Source: Veillonella parvula
GTDB lineage: Bacteria > Bacillota > Negativicutes > Veillonellales > Veillonellaceae
Reading direction: 5' to 3'
Length of the DNA stretch: 64,000 bases
NCBI RefSeq assembly: GCF_902810435.1
Contig: NZ_LR778174.1
Location: 1,227,501-1,291,500 of the forward strand
Of the stretch, positions 27,092 through 35,396 are shown one piece after another (the stretch's first letter is position 1; every line of letters begins with the position of its first letter). The notes below the pieces were generated by a model. The model made no database searches and was not told the origin of the DNA. It saw only the letters and a list, made by a program, of their open reading frames with translations. Both the position numbers and the translations under genes were made by a program.

Positions 27092-27817
27092 TTAATCTAT
27101 TAAAATTTTGTCTAAAAATGATTTTGTTCTTTCATTTGTAGGAGCATCGAATACGCGTTCAGGTGTATCATCTTCTAAAATCAAGCCACCATCAACAAAT
27201 AAAACTCTATCCGCTACTTTTTTCGCAAAGCCCATTTCATGAGTAACGATGACCATCGTCATACCTTCCTCAGCTAAAGACTTCATTACATCTAGTACTT
27301 CACTAACCATTTCAGGATCAAGAGCTGAAGTAGGTTCATCAAAAAGCATTACTTTAGGTCTCATAGCTAAAGCACGAGCAATAGCAACACGCTGCTTTTG
27401 ACCACCTGACAAAGAATCAGGATATGCATTGGCTTTATCCGCCAAACCTACTCGATCAAGTAAAGCTTGACCTATCTTCTTAGCCTCTTCCATAGATGTT
27501 TTACGAACCTTAGTTTGTGCTAAAGTAAGATTTTCCATAACCGTCATATGTGGGAATAGATTAAAGTTTTGGAATACCATTCCTACTTCAGCACGAACGT
27601 CATTTAACTTTTTCTTATCAGAAAGATCCATACCATCTACGATAACCTTACCAGATGTAGGTTCTTCTAAGTAGTTCATAGTGCGCAGTACCGTACTTTT
27701 ACCAGAACCAGAAGGACCGATGATTACAACAACTTGACCTTGTTCAATATGTAAATTAATACCTTTTAGTACTTCATTTTTACCAAAAGATTTATGTACA
27801 TTTTCTAATTTAATCAT
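27092..27817 (-). CDS. Polar amino-acid ABC importer, ATPase (GlnQ-like)
   Basis: A 241-residue PAAT-family ATPase. Walker [11 protein letters not shown] (about 33-42), Q-loop [16 protein letters not shown], signature [16 protein letters not shown] (about 135-150) and Walker [16 protein letters not shown] (about 155-169). It powers uptake of a polar amino acid (glutamine, cystine or similar); the substrate is not determined by this subunit. Its ATG overlaps the permease stop by 4 nt (ATGA). Confidence 0.93.
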   Translation of the reverse strand: MIKLENVHKSFGKNEVLKGINLHIEQGQVVVIIGPSGSGKSTVLRTMNYLEEPTSGKVIVDGMDLSDKKKLNDVRAEVGMVFQNFNLFPHMTVMENLTLAQTKVRKTSMEEAKKIGQALLDRVGLADKANAYPDSLSGGQKQRVAIARALAMRPKVMLFDEPTSALDPEMVSEVLDVMKSLAEEGMTMVIVTHEMGFAKKVADRVLFVDGGLILEDDTPERVFDAPTNERTKSFLDKILID

Positions 27818-28470
27818 TTAATGCTATATTTCCTTTCAAGATATCCAACTAATTGTGAGATAGTCACTGTCATAATAAGGTAAATCACAGCAACCGTACC
27901 CCAGATTTCAAAGGATGCATAGGTTTTAGCAATGATTAATTGACCACGACGTGTCAACTCCTCGAAACCGATAACAGAAACTAAAGAGGAATCTTTCAAC
28001 ATGGCAATAAATTCATTCCCTAACGGAGGAATAATTGCTTTAAAAGCTTGAGGCATAATGATGTAACGCATAGTTTGTCCCCAAGTTAAACCAAGAGAAC
28101 GACCGGCCTCCATTTGACCTTTATCAATAGATTGAATACCAGCACGGAAAATTTCAGATACATAAGCACCAGAGTTAATACTACATGCGGTAACAGCCGC
28201 AATATATGGATCAATCCGTTGACCTGTAATCATAGGCAAGGCAAAATAGATTAGGAAAATTTGCACCAGTAATGGTGTACCACGAATGATATCTACATAA
28301 CATTTTGCAAGCAATCTAACTAATCTAAATTTAGATAAATTTGCTAAAGATACTAAAAGACCGATAAAAAAGCCACAACCTACAGACATGGCTGTAATTT
28401 CTACAGTCACTAGAGCACCTTGTAGCAAGAGCGGTAAATTATCCGCAATTAACCCCCAATTAAAACTCAT
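27814..28470 (-). CDS. Polar amino-acid ABC importer, permease
   Basis: A 218-residue HisM/GlnP-type permease with about five transmembrane helices. The family EAA-like coupling loop is seen in [44 protein letters not shown] (about 140-185), and the N-terminal part has the [17 protein letters not shown] motif (about 62-78). Forms the membrane channel, probably as a homodimer since only one permease is encoded. Placed between the binding protein and the ATPase genes. Confidence 0.93.
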   Translation of the reverse strand: MSFNWGLIADNLPLLLQGALVTVEITAMSVGCGFFIGLLVSLANLSKFRLVRLLAKCYVDIIRGTPLLVQIFLIYFALPMITGQRIDPYIAAVTACSINSGAYVSEIFRAGIQSIDKGQMEAGRSLGLTWGQTMRYIIMPQAFKAIIPPLGNEFIAMLKDSSLVSVIGFEELTRRGQLIIAKTYASFEIWGTVAVIYLIMTVTISQLVGYLERKYSIK

Positions 28471-28481
28471 AATCTCTCCTA

Positions 28482-29288
28482 TTATTTAAATTCTAAAACT
28501 ACTGGCATATCAGCAGGTGCATCTACATTAAACCATTTTTTATATAATGTATTAAATTCACCATCAGCCTTCATATCAGCAATTGCTTTATTGATTTCTT
28601 CTTGCAATGCTTTGTTATCCTTATTAATTGCTAAGCCCAAGTATTCTTTAGTATTTGGATATGCCATAAATTTAATATGTTGGTCAGGATGCTTAGTACT
28701 GTAATATTGAGCTACAGGTAAATCGATTACAGTTGCATCTACTCCACCATTTTGTAATTCTAACAAAGCTTCATTACTATGGTCAAATTCTTTTACAGTA
28801 GTACCTTCAATTTTATGAGCTAAATCTGCACCAGTAGTACCTAATTGGGCTGCAATTTTTTTACCCTTTAAGTCATCAAGAGAATTCACAGCCGTTCCAT
28901 CTTTATATACTACTGCTAAGGCATTTTCATAATAAGGAGAAGAAAATAATACTTTTTCACTTCTCGCTTTTGTAATAGTCATACCAGATGCAGCAACATC
29001 AATATCATGTGTGTTCAAAGCTGGAATCAAAGCATCAAAAGCTACATTTTTTAGCTCTACATCTTTATTAATACGTTTACCGATCGCACGAATCAATTCA
29101 ATATCAAAACCTGTATAATCTTGAGTTTTTTCATCTTTAAACTCAAATGGAACAAATGTAGCATTAGTGCCAACGATAAGTTTATTAGATGTAGGTTGAT
29201 TAGAGGAACCACATCCACCAACTAAAGAAGCAGCCATCACTAACATACAACCGCCAAGAATTATTTTTTTTACTTTGCTATTTAACAT
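28482..29288 (-). CDS. Polar amino-acid ABC importer, substrate-binding lipoprotein
   Basis: A 268-residue family 3 (SBP_bac_3) binding protein. Lipoprotein signal peptide with lipobox ending at C26 (LVGGC). Family landmarks: VGTNATFVPFEFKDE, GFDIELIRAIGKRI (about 58-71), FDALIPALNTHDIDVAASGMTIT with the substrate Arg in ITKARSEKVLFSSPYY, and the AAQLGTTGADLAHK hinge region. First gene of its operon with its own promoter. The specific amino acid cannot be read confidently. Confidence 0.93.
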   Translation of the reverse strand: MLNSKVKKIILGGCMLVMAASLVGGCGSSNQPTSNKLIVGTNATFVPFEFKDEKTQDYTGFDIELIRAIGKRINKDVELKNVAFDALIPALNTHDIDVAASGMTITKARSEKVLFSSPYYENALAVVYKDGTAVNSLDDLKGKKIAAQLGTTGADLAHKIEGTTVKEFDHSNEALLELQNGGVDATVIDLPVAQYYSTKHPDQHIKFMAYPNTKEYLGLAINKDNKALQEEINKAIADMKADGEFNTLYKKWFNVDAPADMPVVLEFK

Positions 29289-29329
29289 ATTATCAACCTC
29301 ATTATTTTAACTTACTACTACTTTATAAT

Positions 29330-29358
29330 AGTATATAGATTAAGTATAATTATGTCAA
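29330..29358 (-). promoter_or_regulatory. Promoter of the amino-acid importer operon
   Basis: Perfect -35 TTGACA (353-358), 17-nt spacer, -10 TATACT (330-335), about 42 nt before the start of the binding-protein gene. It shows this operon is independent of the ncRNA upstream. Confidence 0.88.
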
Positions 29359-29505
29359 TAATTTTGTATATAACTTTAGATATAATCGCAAAATCACTAT
29401 ATTTATATTTTAATTTTATGCATTATTTGTATAAATATTACGGCTATGTATAAAAACTTTCCCATAGTTAGTGGTTTTCTATAAATTTTATAATATACAA
29501 CTGTA

Positions 29506-29537
29506 TAAAAAAAGCACATGAGAAAAGCCTCATGTGC
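29506..29537 (-). terminator. Intrinsic terminator of the ncRNA
   Basis: Nine-base-pair stem GCACATGAG (514-522) with CTCATGTGC (529-537), followed on the minus strand by TTTTTTT. It immediately follows the closing helix of the ncRNA. Confidence 0.92.
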
Positions 29538-29741
29538 CCCTATACGGCTGACCTGGTCTTTGCCCCCACACTCGCCTGCTGGAAGGTTCGCTCATAAGTC
29601 CAAGACTCCCCACTACTACCTCTCTCGATTTTATCGGCAGGACTTACACCTAAGCCGCACCATGCTCACAACCCTTTGGGCTGCTTATGTGGATCGTTTT
29701 GCCTGCGACTAGCCTCGACTTTCAACCACAGACCCGTATAG
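29506..29741 (-). ncRNA. Structured ncRNA, probable raiA-motif RNA
   Basis: About 230-nt minus-strand transcript with a strong promoter and a terminator and no convincing ORF. Long-range helix CTATACGG/CCGTATAG (734-741 with 540-547) closes the molecule. Inside I can pair TAAGTCC with GGACTTA, GCTTA with TGAGC, a CAGCC/GGTTG hairpin and a CGAT-AAA-ATCG hairpin, so the fold is multi-branched and compact rather than a 6S-like rod. It lies between comFC and hpf (raiA), the known neighbourhood of raiA-motif RNAs in anaerobic Firmicutes; the name rests mainly on that synteny, size and fold, since I cannot align it to the family. Alternatives are an unclassified sRNA or 6S RNA. Confidence 0.6.
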
Positions 29742-29745
29742 ACGT

Positions 29746-29774
29746 ATTATAAAGAATAACAGTATTCATGTCTA
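29746..29774 (-). promoter_or_regulatory. Promoter of the ncRNA
   Basis: -35 TAGACA (769-774), 17-nt spacer, perfect -10 TATAAT (746-751). The predicted start (about 739-741) coincides with the first base of the closing helix, as expected for a stable RNA rather than an mRNA leader. Confidence 0.82.
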
Positions 29775-30062
29775 GTTTTACTATTATTTTAAAAAATTTT
29801 GATTATATAGTTAAGTAGCCAAATATAATTTTTTTACCAAACATACTATCGCATAATTCTTAGAACAATGAGAATAAATTTTGCAACCCCTATTTGTTGA
29901 TGTATAGAAAATTGGAATAGAAAACCTAAAATATTCTTCATAATATTTTAATATTTCTAAAATCACATTTTTTAAGTACCATATCTAGTGGATTCTTAAA
30001 TTGTCAATTATTTTTTGTATGCCAAATATGAATACAACATATTTGTAAGAACATACGTATCA
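29775..30062. other. AT-rich intergenic stretch, nothing recognised
   Basis: About 290 nt between the divergent ncRNA promoter and the promoter of the HD-GYP gene. AT-rich with no open frame with a ribosome binding site and no clear hairpin. Confidence 0.55.
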
Positions 30063-30091
30063 TACACAAAAAATTATTTATGGTGTATAAT
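30063..30091 (+). promoter_or_regulatory. Probable promoter of the HD-GYP gene
   Basis: Perfect -10 TATAAT (086-091) with a weak -35 TACACA (063-068) at 17-nt spacing, about 95 nt before the gene. The leader contains the inverted repeat at 30133-30167. Confidence 0.5.
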
Positions 30092-30132
30092 TTGTATACT
30101 GTTAAATTAGAACGGCCTAAAGTTGTACGATA

Positions 30133-30167
30133 TGAACATAAGTACGAGGGGTTGTACCATATGTTCA
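30133..30167 (+). repeat. Inverted repeat in the HD-GYP gene leader
   Basis: TGAACATA (133-140) and TATGTTCA (160-167) form an 8-bp stem, extended inward by GTAC/GTAC across a small internal loop. The right half also repeats TTGTACSATATG (S = G or C) seen at 30123-30134. Located 25 nt before the start codon, it could be an operator or a regulatory leader hairpin. Confidence 0.55.
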
Positions 30168-30191
30168 GTTTGTTAGTTAGAGGGGTTTATT

Positions 30192-30794
30192 ATGTTTATG
30201 TTATCATTGATGCAACCATCAGGTTTGTATGAACTGGAGAAAGACAGTTTAGAAGCCATAAGCGCACAACTTTTACAGATGATACAAATGAAAAGCTATC
30301 ATCTCTATACACATTCTATTCAGGTTTCAAACTATGCTGTTAGCATCGCAGCTAAAATGGGTTTACCATTAAATGAAATTGAACAGATTCGTCATGCAGC
30401 TTTACTTCATGACGTAGGTCTATTAATGGTACCTAATGCATTAATCCAAAAATCTCCATATCTTAATAAGCAAGAAATGTCTAAGTATAAACAACATGCT
30501 GCAAGTGGTGCCAATATGATTGAAAACTATCCTTGCTGCCAACAAATTTTACCTTATATTCGTTACCATCATGAAAAATGGGATGGCTCCGGTTATCCTA
30601 AACATCTACGTGGTGCCAATATTCCGTTAGGAGCTCGAATCATTGCTGTAGCAGATTACTATGATACAACAGTTAATCCTTCTACTGAATTTTGGGCTAA
30701 AACAAAAGCTAAAGCAAAAGAAGAACTTTTTAGTGCGTCTGGTTCTCTCTTTGATCCTGATGTAGTTAAAGCATTTATTGATGTGCTTGGCTAA
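30192..30794 (+). CDS. Stand-alone HD-GYP domain protein
   Basis: A 200-residue protein that is essentially one HD-GYP domain. H41 and the HD pair H73-D74 (in LLHDVG), HHEKWDGSGYP (about 126-136, the GYP signature) and VADYYDT (about 151-157) provide the metal ligands. HD-GYP proteins are c-di-GMP phosphodiesterases or related phosphohydrolases. The usual lysine after HDxG is leucine here (HDVGLL), so activity is uncertain. No receiver or sensor domain. The start has GAGGGG 6 nt upstream. Oriented against all neighbours, between the ncRNA and comFC, and convergent with comFC without a visible terminator. Confidence 0.88.
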   Translation: MFMLSLMQPSGLYELEKDSLEAISAQLLQMIQMKSYHLYTHSIQVSNYAVSIAAKMGLPLNEIEQIRHAALLHDVGLLMVPNALIQKSPYLNKQEMSKYKQHAASGANMIENYPCCQQILPYIRYHHEKWDGSGYPKHLRGANIPLGARIIAVADYYDTTVNPSTEFWAKTKAKAKEELFSASGSLFDPDVVKAFIDVLG

Positions 30795-30835
30795 TATGAA
30801 ATCAAATATTATATTCCTACATTTAGTAATAAAGA

Positions 30836-31531
30836 TTAGAAACTACCACTAGCCAGCGTAAGGGCATCAACGCGTAGCGCTTTATGCTTTTGTAAGACTT
30901 TTGCTACAGCTTCAATTGTCGCACCTGTAGTATATATATCATCAACAATTAATATATTCTTATTGGTAAAATCAATATCCTTATAATCAGCACATATAAC
31001 AAAGGCATCATCAATATTTTGATGTCTTTCTTTATTTGTTAATCTCCACATATCTCGAGAAGTATCAAACTTGTATATACAATCTAACCATTTAAATTTT
31101 TTTCTATCTATCTCCCATAAAGAATGAGCCCATTCAAGAAAGAATAAATCTACTTGATTATATCCTCTCTTAGCTTTTTTCTTTTCGCTAGATGGTACGG
31201 GAACAATATAATCATACATAATTTTACAATTACTGTTCACAATGTTAGACTCATTATATTTCATGTAAAAGTTGTACGATACTAAAAAAGGAGCGGCCCC
31301 TTTGGACTGCTCCTTTTTTTCATTAAATTTTACATCGTAAATCATAGACTTTAGACCACCACGATATTCGGCCAACACACATACATCATCTACATAGTGT
31401 AAAAATTTATGTGGTATATGACGAATATGTAATAAATCTGTAAAACAAGCTTTACACCAATCTCCTTGTGTTGCCACAGGTGCACCACAGTGAGGGCATA
31501 CAGGTGGAAATAAGAAATCCCAAAGACTCAT
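30836..31531 (-). CDS. comFC: ComFC-like phosphoribosyltransferase-fold protein
   Basis: A 231-residue ComF/GntX family protein. An N-terminal four-cysteine zinc knuckle (CPHC at 12-15, and CKAC near 27-30) is followed by a type I phosphoribosyltransferase domain; its PRPP motif is NILIVDDIYTTGATIEA (about 193-209), with VPVPSSEKKKAKRGYNQ in the middle. ComFC takes part in internalising transforming DNA in competent Firmicutes, with helicase ComFA; no comFA gene is in this window. It is last in the rimP-led operon; its ATG overlaps the recD2 stop by 1 nt. Confidence 0.93.
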   Translation of the reverse strand: MSLWDFLFPPVCPHCGAPVATQGDWCKACFTDLLHIRHIPHKFLHYVDDVCVLAEYRGGLKSMIYDVKFNEKKEQSKGAAPFLVSYNFYMKYNESNIVNSNCKIMYDYIVPVPSSEKKKAKRGYNQVDLFFLEWAHSLWEIDRKKFKWLDCIYKFDTSRDMWRLTNKERHQNIDDAFVICADYKDIDFTNKNILIVDDIYTTGATIEAVAKVLQKHKALRVDALTLASGSF

Positions 31532-33684
31532 TACGAATCACATCTCCCTTGTAGTCGTTCTTTAAACAATGTGTAACGTTCATCGGCATTAACAGTACGC
31601 ACAGCACGTTCAACTGCGCTCGTAGTACCAACGATGATTACTTTACGCTTTGCCCGTGTAACAGCAGTATACAACAAATTACGTTGTAACATGCCACCAT
31701 AACGTGGAACAAATGGAATAATAACTACACCATACTCACTGCCTTGACTCTTATGAACTGTAATAGCATAAGCAGGCATAATCATATGTGCTTCATCGAT
31801 AGGTAGACGAACCTCTTTATGGATAAATCGAATACAAATATCGGTCCGCGTAATAGCATAGATAACGCCAATTTCGCCATTAAACACTTCTAACTCATAA
31901 TCATTGAGAATTTGAATAACCTTATCCCCAACGCGATACGTAATGCCATTGACACGAACTTCTCCCTTATAGCTGTCTGGAGGGTTTACGGCTTGTTGTA
32001 CATATTGTGATATCAATGTACTACCTGCTTCACCACGGCGCATAGGAGAAATAATTTGAATATCTAATTCATCCTCTATCGTCTCTTGTTCACGTTTATA
32101 TACATCAATGATGGCTTTCATCATCATATCATAAGATTTAACAGGAATAAAAGAAAACTCTTCGCTCACACCTTCCAGGTTAGGCATTTCACCACGGTTA
32201 ATTGCGTAAGCACTTTCAACGATAGTATTACCAGAGCTTTGACGATAAATCTGATTAAGTCGTGTATAGGGCACACAATCACTATCTAATAAATCTTTTA
32301 ATACGAACCCAGCACCTATAGGTGGTAATTGATCTACGTCACCCACAATAATGACATGGGCTTCCTTTGGAATAGCAGCCATCAAAGAATAGAATAAACG
32401 CACATTAAGCATAGATGCTTCATCGATGATAATGACATCTATATCTAGAGGATCATCTTCATTCTTTGTAAAGTCATAGGAGTCACTACCTTGAACAGGT
32501 ACCAATAGACGATGAATTGTAGTAGCTTCAAACTCAGTGGCCTCGGTCAGACGCTTTGCAGCACGTCCCGTAGGAGCACAAAGTATAATGCGCCCCAATC
32601 CACCGAGTTGGAAACCTTTTACTAGCGCCTTGATGATAGTTGTTTTACCTGTACCAGGACCACCAGTTATAAGAGAAAACTTTTCAAAAAATGAGAGCTG
32701 TATAGCTTCTTTTTGAGCATCACCAAAAGTAATGTAGTTGTCTCGTTCAAACTTTTCAATAAAACTAGAAATATCTAATGCTATTGGATCAGCTTGTAAT
32801 AGAAACTCACGAGTATAGTTGACCCCTTCCACTTCAGAAACATACATCTCTGGCGGATAGATATATAAGATATCTTCATAATACGTACTATACAGTGCAC
32901 CTTGTTCCAGCAGGCTTTCAATAAAGTTCGCAATATCATCTACATCAGTTTGTAATAAATCGTCAAGTCGACCGATAAGTTGGTCTACTGGTAAACATGT
33001 ATGACCTTGATTATCTAAACTACGTAGAATCCATTCTAAACCAGCCTCTAAACGGCGTGTATCACTACCATTAATACCAAGATGCTCTGCTAGTGTATCG
33101 GCCGTACCAAAGAGCATATCCGGTGCTACACGTAATAATGTATAAGGATTATCCTCTATAACTGCGACGGACTGCACACCATAATAGGTATATACAATAC
33201 GACTCCATTTCGATGAAATGTGATGACTTTCAAAAAAATGATTTAAATCAGATAAAATACCTTCGCCAAGTAAGGTATTGAATAGCTCATCCTTAACACT
33301 CTTTCGGAGACCTGGAATATCTTTAATCTCTTCTGGACGTTCTTCCCGTAAAATTTCTAAAATACGAATACCGAAATACTCTAGTACCTTCTCTACGGAT
33401 TTTTCACCAAAACCTTTTATTCCTAGATTCAACAAATAAGTCTTGGCAGCACCCATATTATCAGGTTTTAACTTTTCAACACTGCTCGCATCAAATTGGC
33501 GGCCGTACTTTTCATGTTCTACATAGCGGCCCCGTACTTCGATGTCTTCCCCTTCTTTAGGAGACTCAAATTTGCCAGTACAAGTAATGTATTCCTCATT
33601 ATAATCTTTTAGGATAAACACGCAATATGTACGTTGTGTATTCTCATATATAGTTCGGTATACAAATCCTCGTATGGCGTCCAT
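31531..33684 (-). CDS. recD2: RecD2-type ATP-dependent helicase
   Basis: A 717-residue SF1B 5'-3' DNA helicase, the RecD-like form found in bacteria without a RecBC partner in the same locus. N-terminal OB/HhH part (about 1-300) precedes the helicase core: Walker A GGPGTGKTTII (about 340), motif Ia CAPTGRAAKRL, motif II IIDEASML, motif III VGDVDQLPPIGAG, motif V/VI AYAITVHKSQGSEY and YTAVTRAKRKV. Probably acts in repair of stalled or damaged forks. Stop overlaps comFC start; directly abuts the aroQ/K fusion gene upstream. Confidence 0.95.
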   Translation of the reverse strand: MDAIRGFVYRTIYENTQRTYCVFILKDYNEEYITCTGKFESPKEGEDIEVRGRYVEHEKYGRQFDASSVEKLKPDNMGAAKTYLLNLGIKGFGEKSVEKVLEYFGIRILEILREERPEEIKDIPGLRKSVKDELFNTLLGEGILSDLNHFFESHHISSKWSRIVYTYYGVQSVAVIEDNPYTLLRVAPDMLFGTADTLAEHLGINGSDTRRLEAGLEWILRSLDNQGHTCLPVDQLIGRLDDLLQTDVDDIANFIESLLEQGALYSTYYEDILYIYPPEMYVSEVEGVNYTREFLLQADPIALDISSFIEKFERDNYITFGDAQKEAIQLSFFEKFSLITGGPGTGKTTIIKALVKGFQLGGLGRIILCAPTGRAAKRLTEATEFEATTIHRLLVPVQGSDSYDFTKNEDDPLDIDVIIIDEASMLNVRLFYSLMAAIPKEAHVIIVGDVDQLPPIGAGFVLKDLLDSDCVPYTRLNQIYRQSSGNTIVESAYAINRGEMPNLEGVSEEFSFIPVKSYDMMMKAIIDVYKREQETIEDELDIQIISPMRRGEAGSTLISQYVQQAVNPPDSYKGEVRVNGITYRVGDKVIQILNDYELEVFNGEIGVIYAITRTDICIRFIHKEVRLPIDEAHMIMPAYAITVHKSQGSEYGVVIIPFVPRYGGMLQRNLLYTAVTRAKRKVIIVGTTSAVERAVRTVNADERYTLFKERLQGRCDS

Positions 33685-34448
33685 TATTTCTCCGTATTCG
33701 GCAAAGCTTCAATAATTTCTTGCACTGCATCGGTAATACTGCCTTCGTTACCAATTTTAATATGTGCTACTTCTTCATATAAAGGATATCGTTCTTCATA
33801 TACATTAAAAATATATTCGATACTTTCTTTTACAAGCGGACGAATCTCCAAATCCAAATCATCTAAAATATGATTCACATCGCGATTAACAAATACAACA
33901 AGACCATTATTGCGCATCAATTTTACAGTTTTGTCATAGGTAACAGTACCGCCACCGGTAGCAATAACAGATGGTTTGTTATGAATTAATTCTTTAATTG
34001 TAGTATATTCATATTCACTAAAAGCATCTTTACCATCGTAAATATAGATATTTTGAACAGATTTACCCACTTTGTCTTGAATCGTTTGGTCTAAGTCAAA
34101 AAAATCTCGCCCCAACTCTTTAGCTAGAACCTTACCAACAGTAGTCTTACCTGCGCCAGGCATACCAATGAGAAAAATATGCTTATGCATGTGTTCTTTT
34201 AAGAACTCATTACTCATAGAAACGACGGTTTTTATATAATTTTCAACATAAGGTGCTAAAACTTTATCTTTACAATTTTGAGTATGTAAAGCAATGATAC
34301 TTTCGTCCCGTTCTTCATCAATAAGTGGTAAATGATGTTCATCCTTATATTTACCAATTTCTTTAATCAATGTGAGTCGCTTTTCAAACTCCGTAACTAA
34401 TACAGAATCAATACTATCTATCTGTTTTCGAGCTTCTTTAATATCCAT
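33684..34448 (-). CDS. aroK: Chorismate mutase (AroQ) - shikimate kinase (AroK) fusion
   Basis: A 254-residue two-domain protein. Residues 1-85 match an AroQ-type chorismate mutase: MDIKEARKQIDSIDSVLV, then RLTLIKEIGKYKDEHHLPL with the catalytic Arg/Lys, and DEERDESII. From about residue 92 a complete shikimate kinase follows: GMPGAGKTTVGKVLA P-loop, DLDQTI, ATGGGTVTYD, LEIRPLV (lid) and YEERYPLYEEVA. It would phosphorylate shikimate and convert chorismate to prephenate. The start at 34448 is chosen because GGGGG lies 5 nt upstream. Lies in the rimP operon between ribF and recD2, away from other aromatic genes. Confidence 0.9.
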   Translation of the reverse strand: MDIKEARKQIDSIDSVLVTEFEKRLTLIKEIGKYKDEHHLPLIDEERDESIIALHTQNCKDKVLAPYVENYIKTVVSMSNEFLKEHMHKHIFLIGMPGAGKTTVGKVLAKELGRDFFDLDQTIQDKVGKSVQNIYIYDGKDAFSEYEYTTIKELIHNKPSVIATGGGTVTYDKTVKLMRNNGLVVFVNRDVNHILDDLDLEIRPLVKESIEYIFNVYEERYPLYEEVAHIKIGNEGSITDAVQEIIEALPNTEK

Positions 34449-34461
34449 GAGAACCCCCTTT

Positions 34462-35394
34462 TTATGCATTAGCTAAAATAGCTAGAGCCTGTTCTTCATC
34501 TACCTTCATTTGATCGATAAGGTCTTGTAAGTTATTAAATTTAACTTCTCCTCTAATATAAGAAATGAACTGTACAATCACTTCTTTTCCATATATATCC
34601 TGGTCAAAGTTAAAAACGTGTACTTCACATCTATGGTACTGATTTCTAAAGGTTGGATTATCTCCAATATTGCCTACCCCATCATACCAAATACCACCAA
34701 TACATACACGATTAGCATAGACTCCATCTGGAGGTGTAGCCATTTCATTAGGAAGTAATAGATTTAATGTTGGAAATCCTAATGTGCGTCCCCGTTGATC
34801 ACCTTTAATCACAGTTCCTTTAAACTGGAATGGCCTACCTAGCCAATGATTTGCATCCTCCAAACGTCCCTCATGAATAGCCTTTCTAATTTCTGTACTA
34901 GAAATAGGTGTACTACGACCATCACATGGCAGTAAAGGCTGTACAAGAACTCGTATATTCTTATCCGCTACCACTTTTTTCATATATTCTGGATTGCCAA
35001 GCCCCTTTGCACCAAATGTAAAGTTTTCACCAATTACAATAGCTTCCACATTCATATCATTGCAGAGATCATGTAAGAATTCATCTGCAGTCATTTTTAA
35101 TAATGCTTCAGTCATAGGTAATCGTAAAATATAGTCAACTTTGAGCTCTTCTAGCACAGTATCCATAATCTCTTCTTGAATCACCCGTTTAGGTACTCGT
35201 TCTGGATGTAATATAGTCAACGGATGATGTTCAAAGGTAATGATAATACTTACGCCATTGACTGATGTAGCCTCTTCAACAGCCTTACGTATAACTCGTT
35301 GATGACCTCGATGAATGCCATCAAAGGTACCAAGGGCATATACTTTTGTATCTTTGATTTGGCGTAGTTCATCAAACGAATGTATTTGCTTCAT
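34462..35394 (-). CDS. ribF: Bifunctional riboflavin kinase / FAD synthetase RibF
   Basis: A 310-residue enzyme turning riboflavin to FMN and then FAD. The N-terminal FAD synthetase domain has ALGTFDGIHRGHQRVI (about 20-35) and PISSTEIRKAIHEG (about 158-171). The C-terminal flavokinase domain shows GDQRGRTLGFPTLNL (about 193-207), PPDGVYANRV and EVHVFNFDQDIYGKEV. Length is standard. It lies 2 nt after truB, as in many Firmicutes. Confidence 0.96.
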   Translation of the reverse strand: MKQIHSFDELRQIKDTKVYALGTFDGIHRGHQRVIRKAVEEATSVNGVSIIITFEHHPLTILHPERVPKRVIQEEIMDTVLEELKVDYILRLPMTEALLKMTADEFLHDLCNDMNVEAIVIGENFTFGAKGLGNPEYMKKVVADKNIRVLVQPLLPCDGRSTPISSTEIRKAIHEGRLEDANHWLGRPFQFKGTVIKGDQRGRTLGFPTLNLLLPNEMATPPDGVYANRVCIGGIWYDGVGNIGDNPTFRNQYHRCEVHVFNFDQDIYGKEVIVQFISYIRGEVKFNNLQDLIDQMKVDEEQALAILANA

Positions 35395-35396
35395 AC

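Noticed and set aside
29518-29712. 64-residue plus-strand open frame
   Set aside because: It is antisense to the structured ncRNA, whose promoter and terminator are both on the minus strand; no Shine-Dalgarno precedes it.
29506-29741. 6S RNA, SRP RNA or tmRNA at the ncRNA locus
   Set aside because: The multi-branched pairings do not form the long rod with central bubble of 6S; no GGAAG tetraloop domain of SRP in the right strand; no tRNA-like end of tmRNA. The synteny favours raiA, though this stays unproven.
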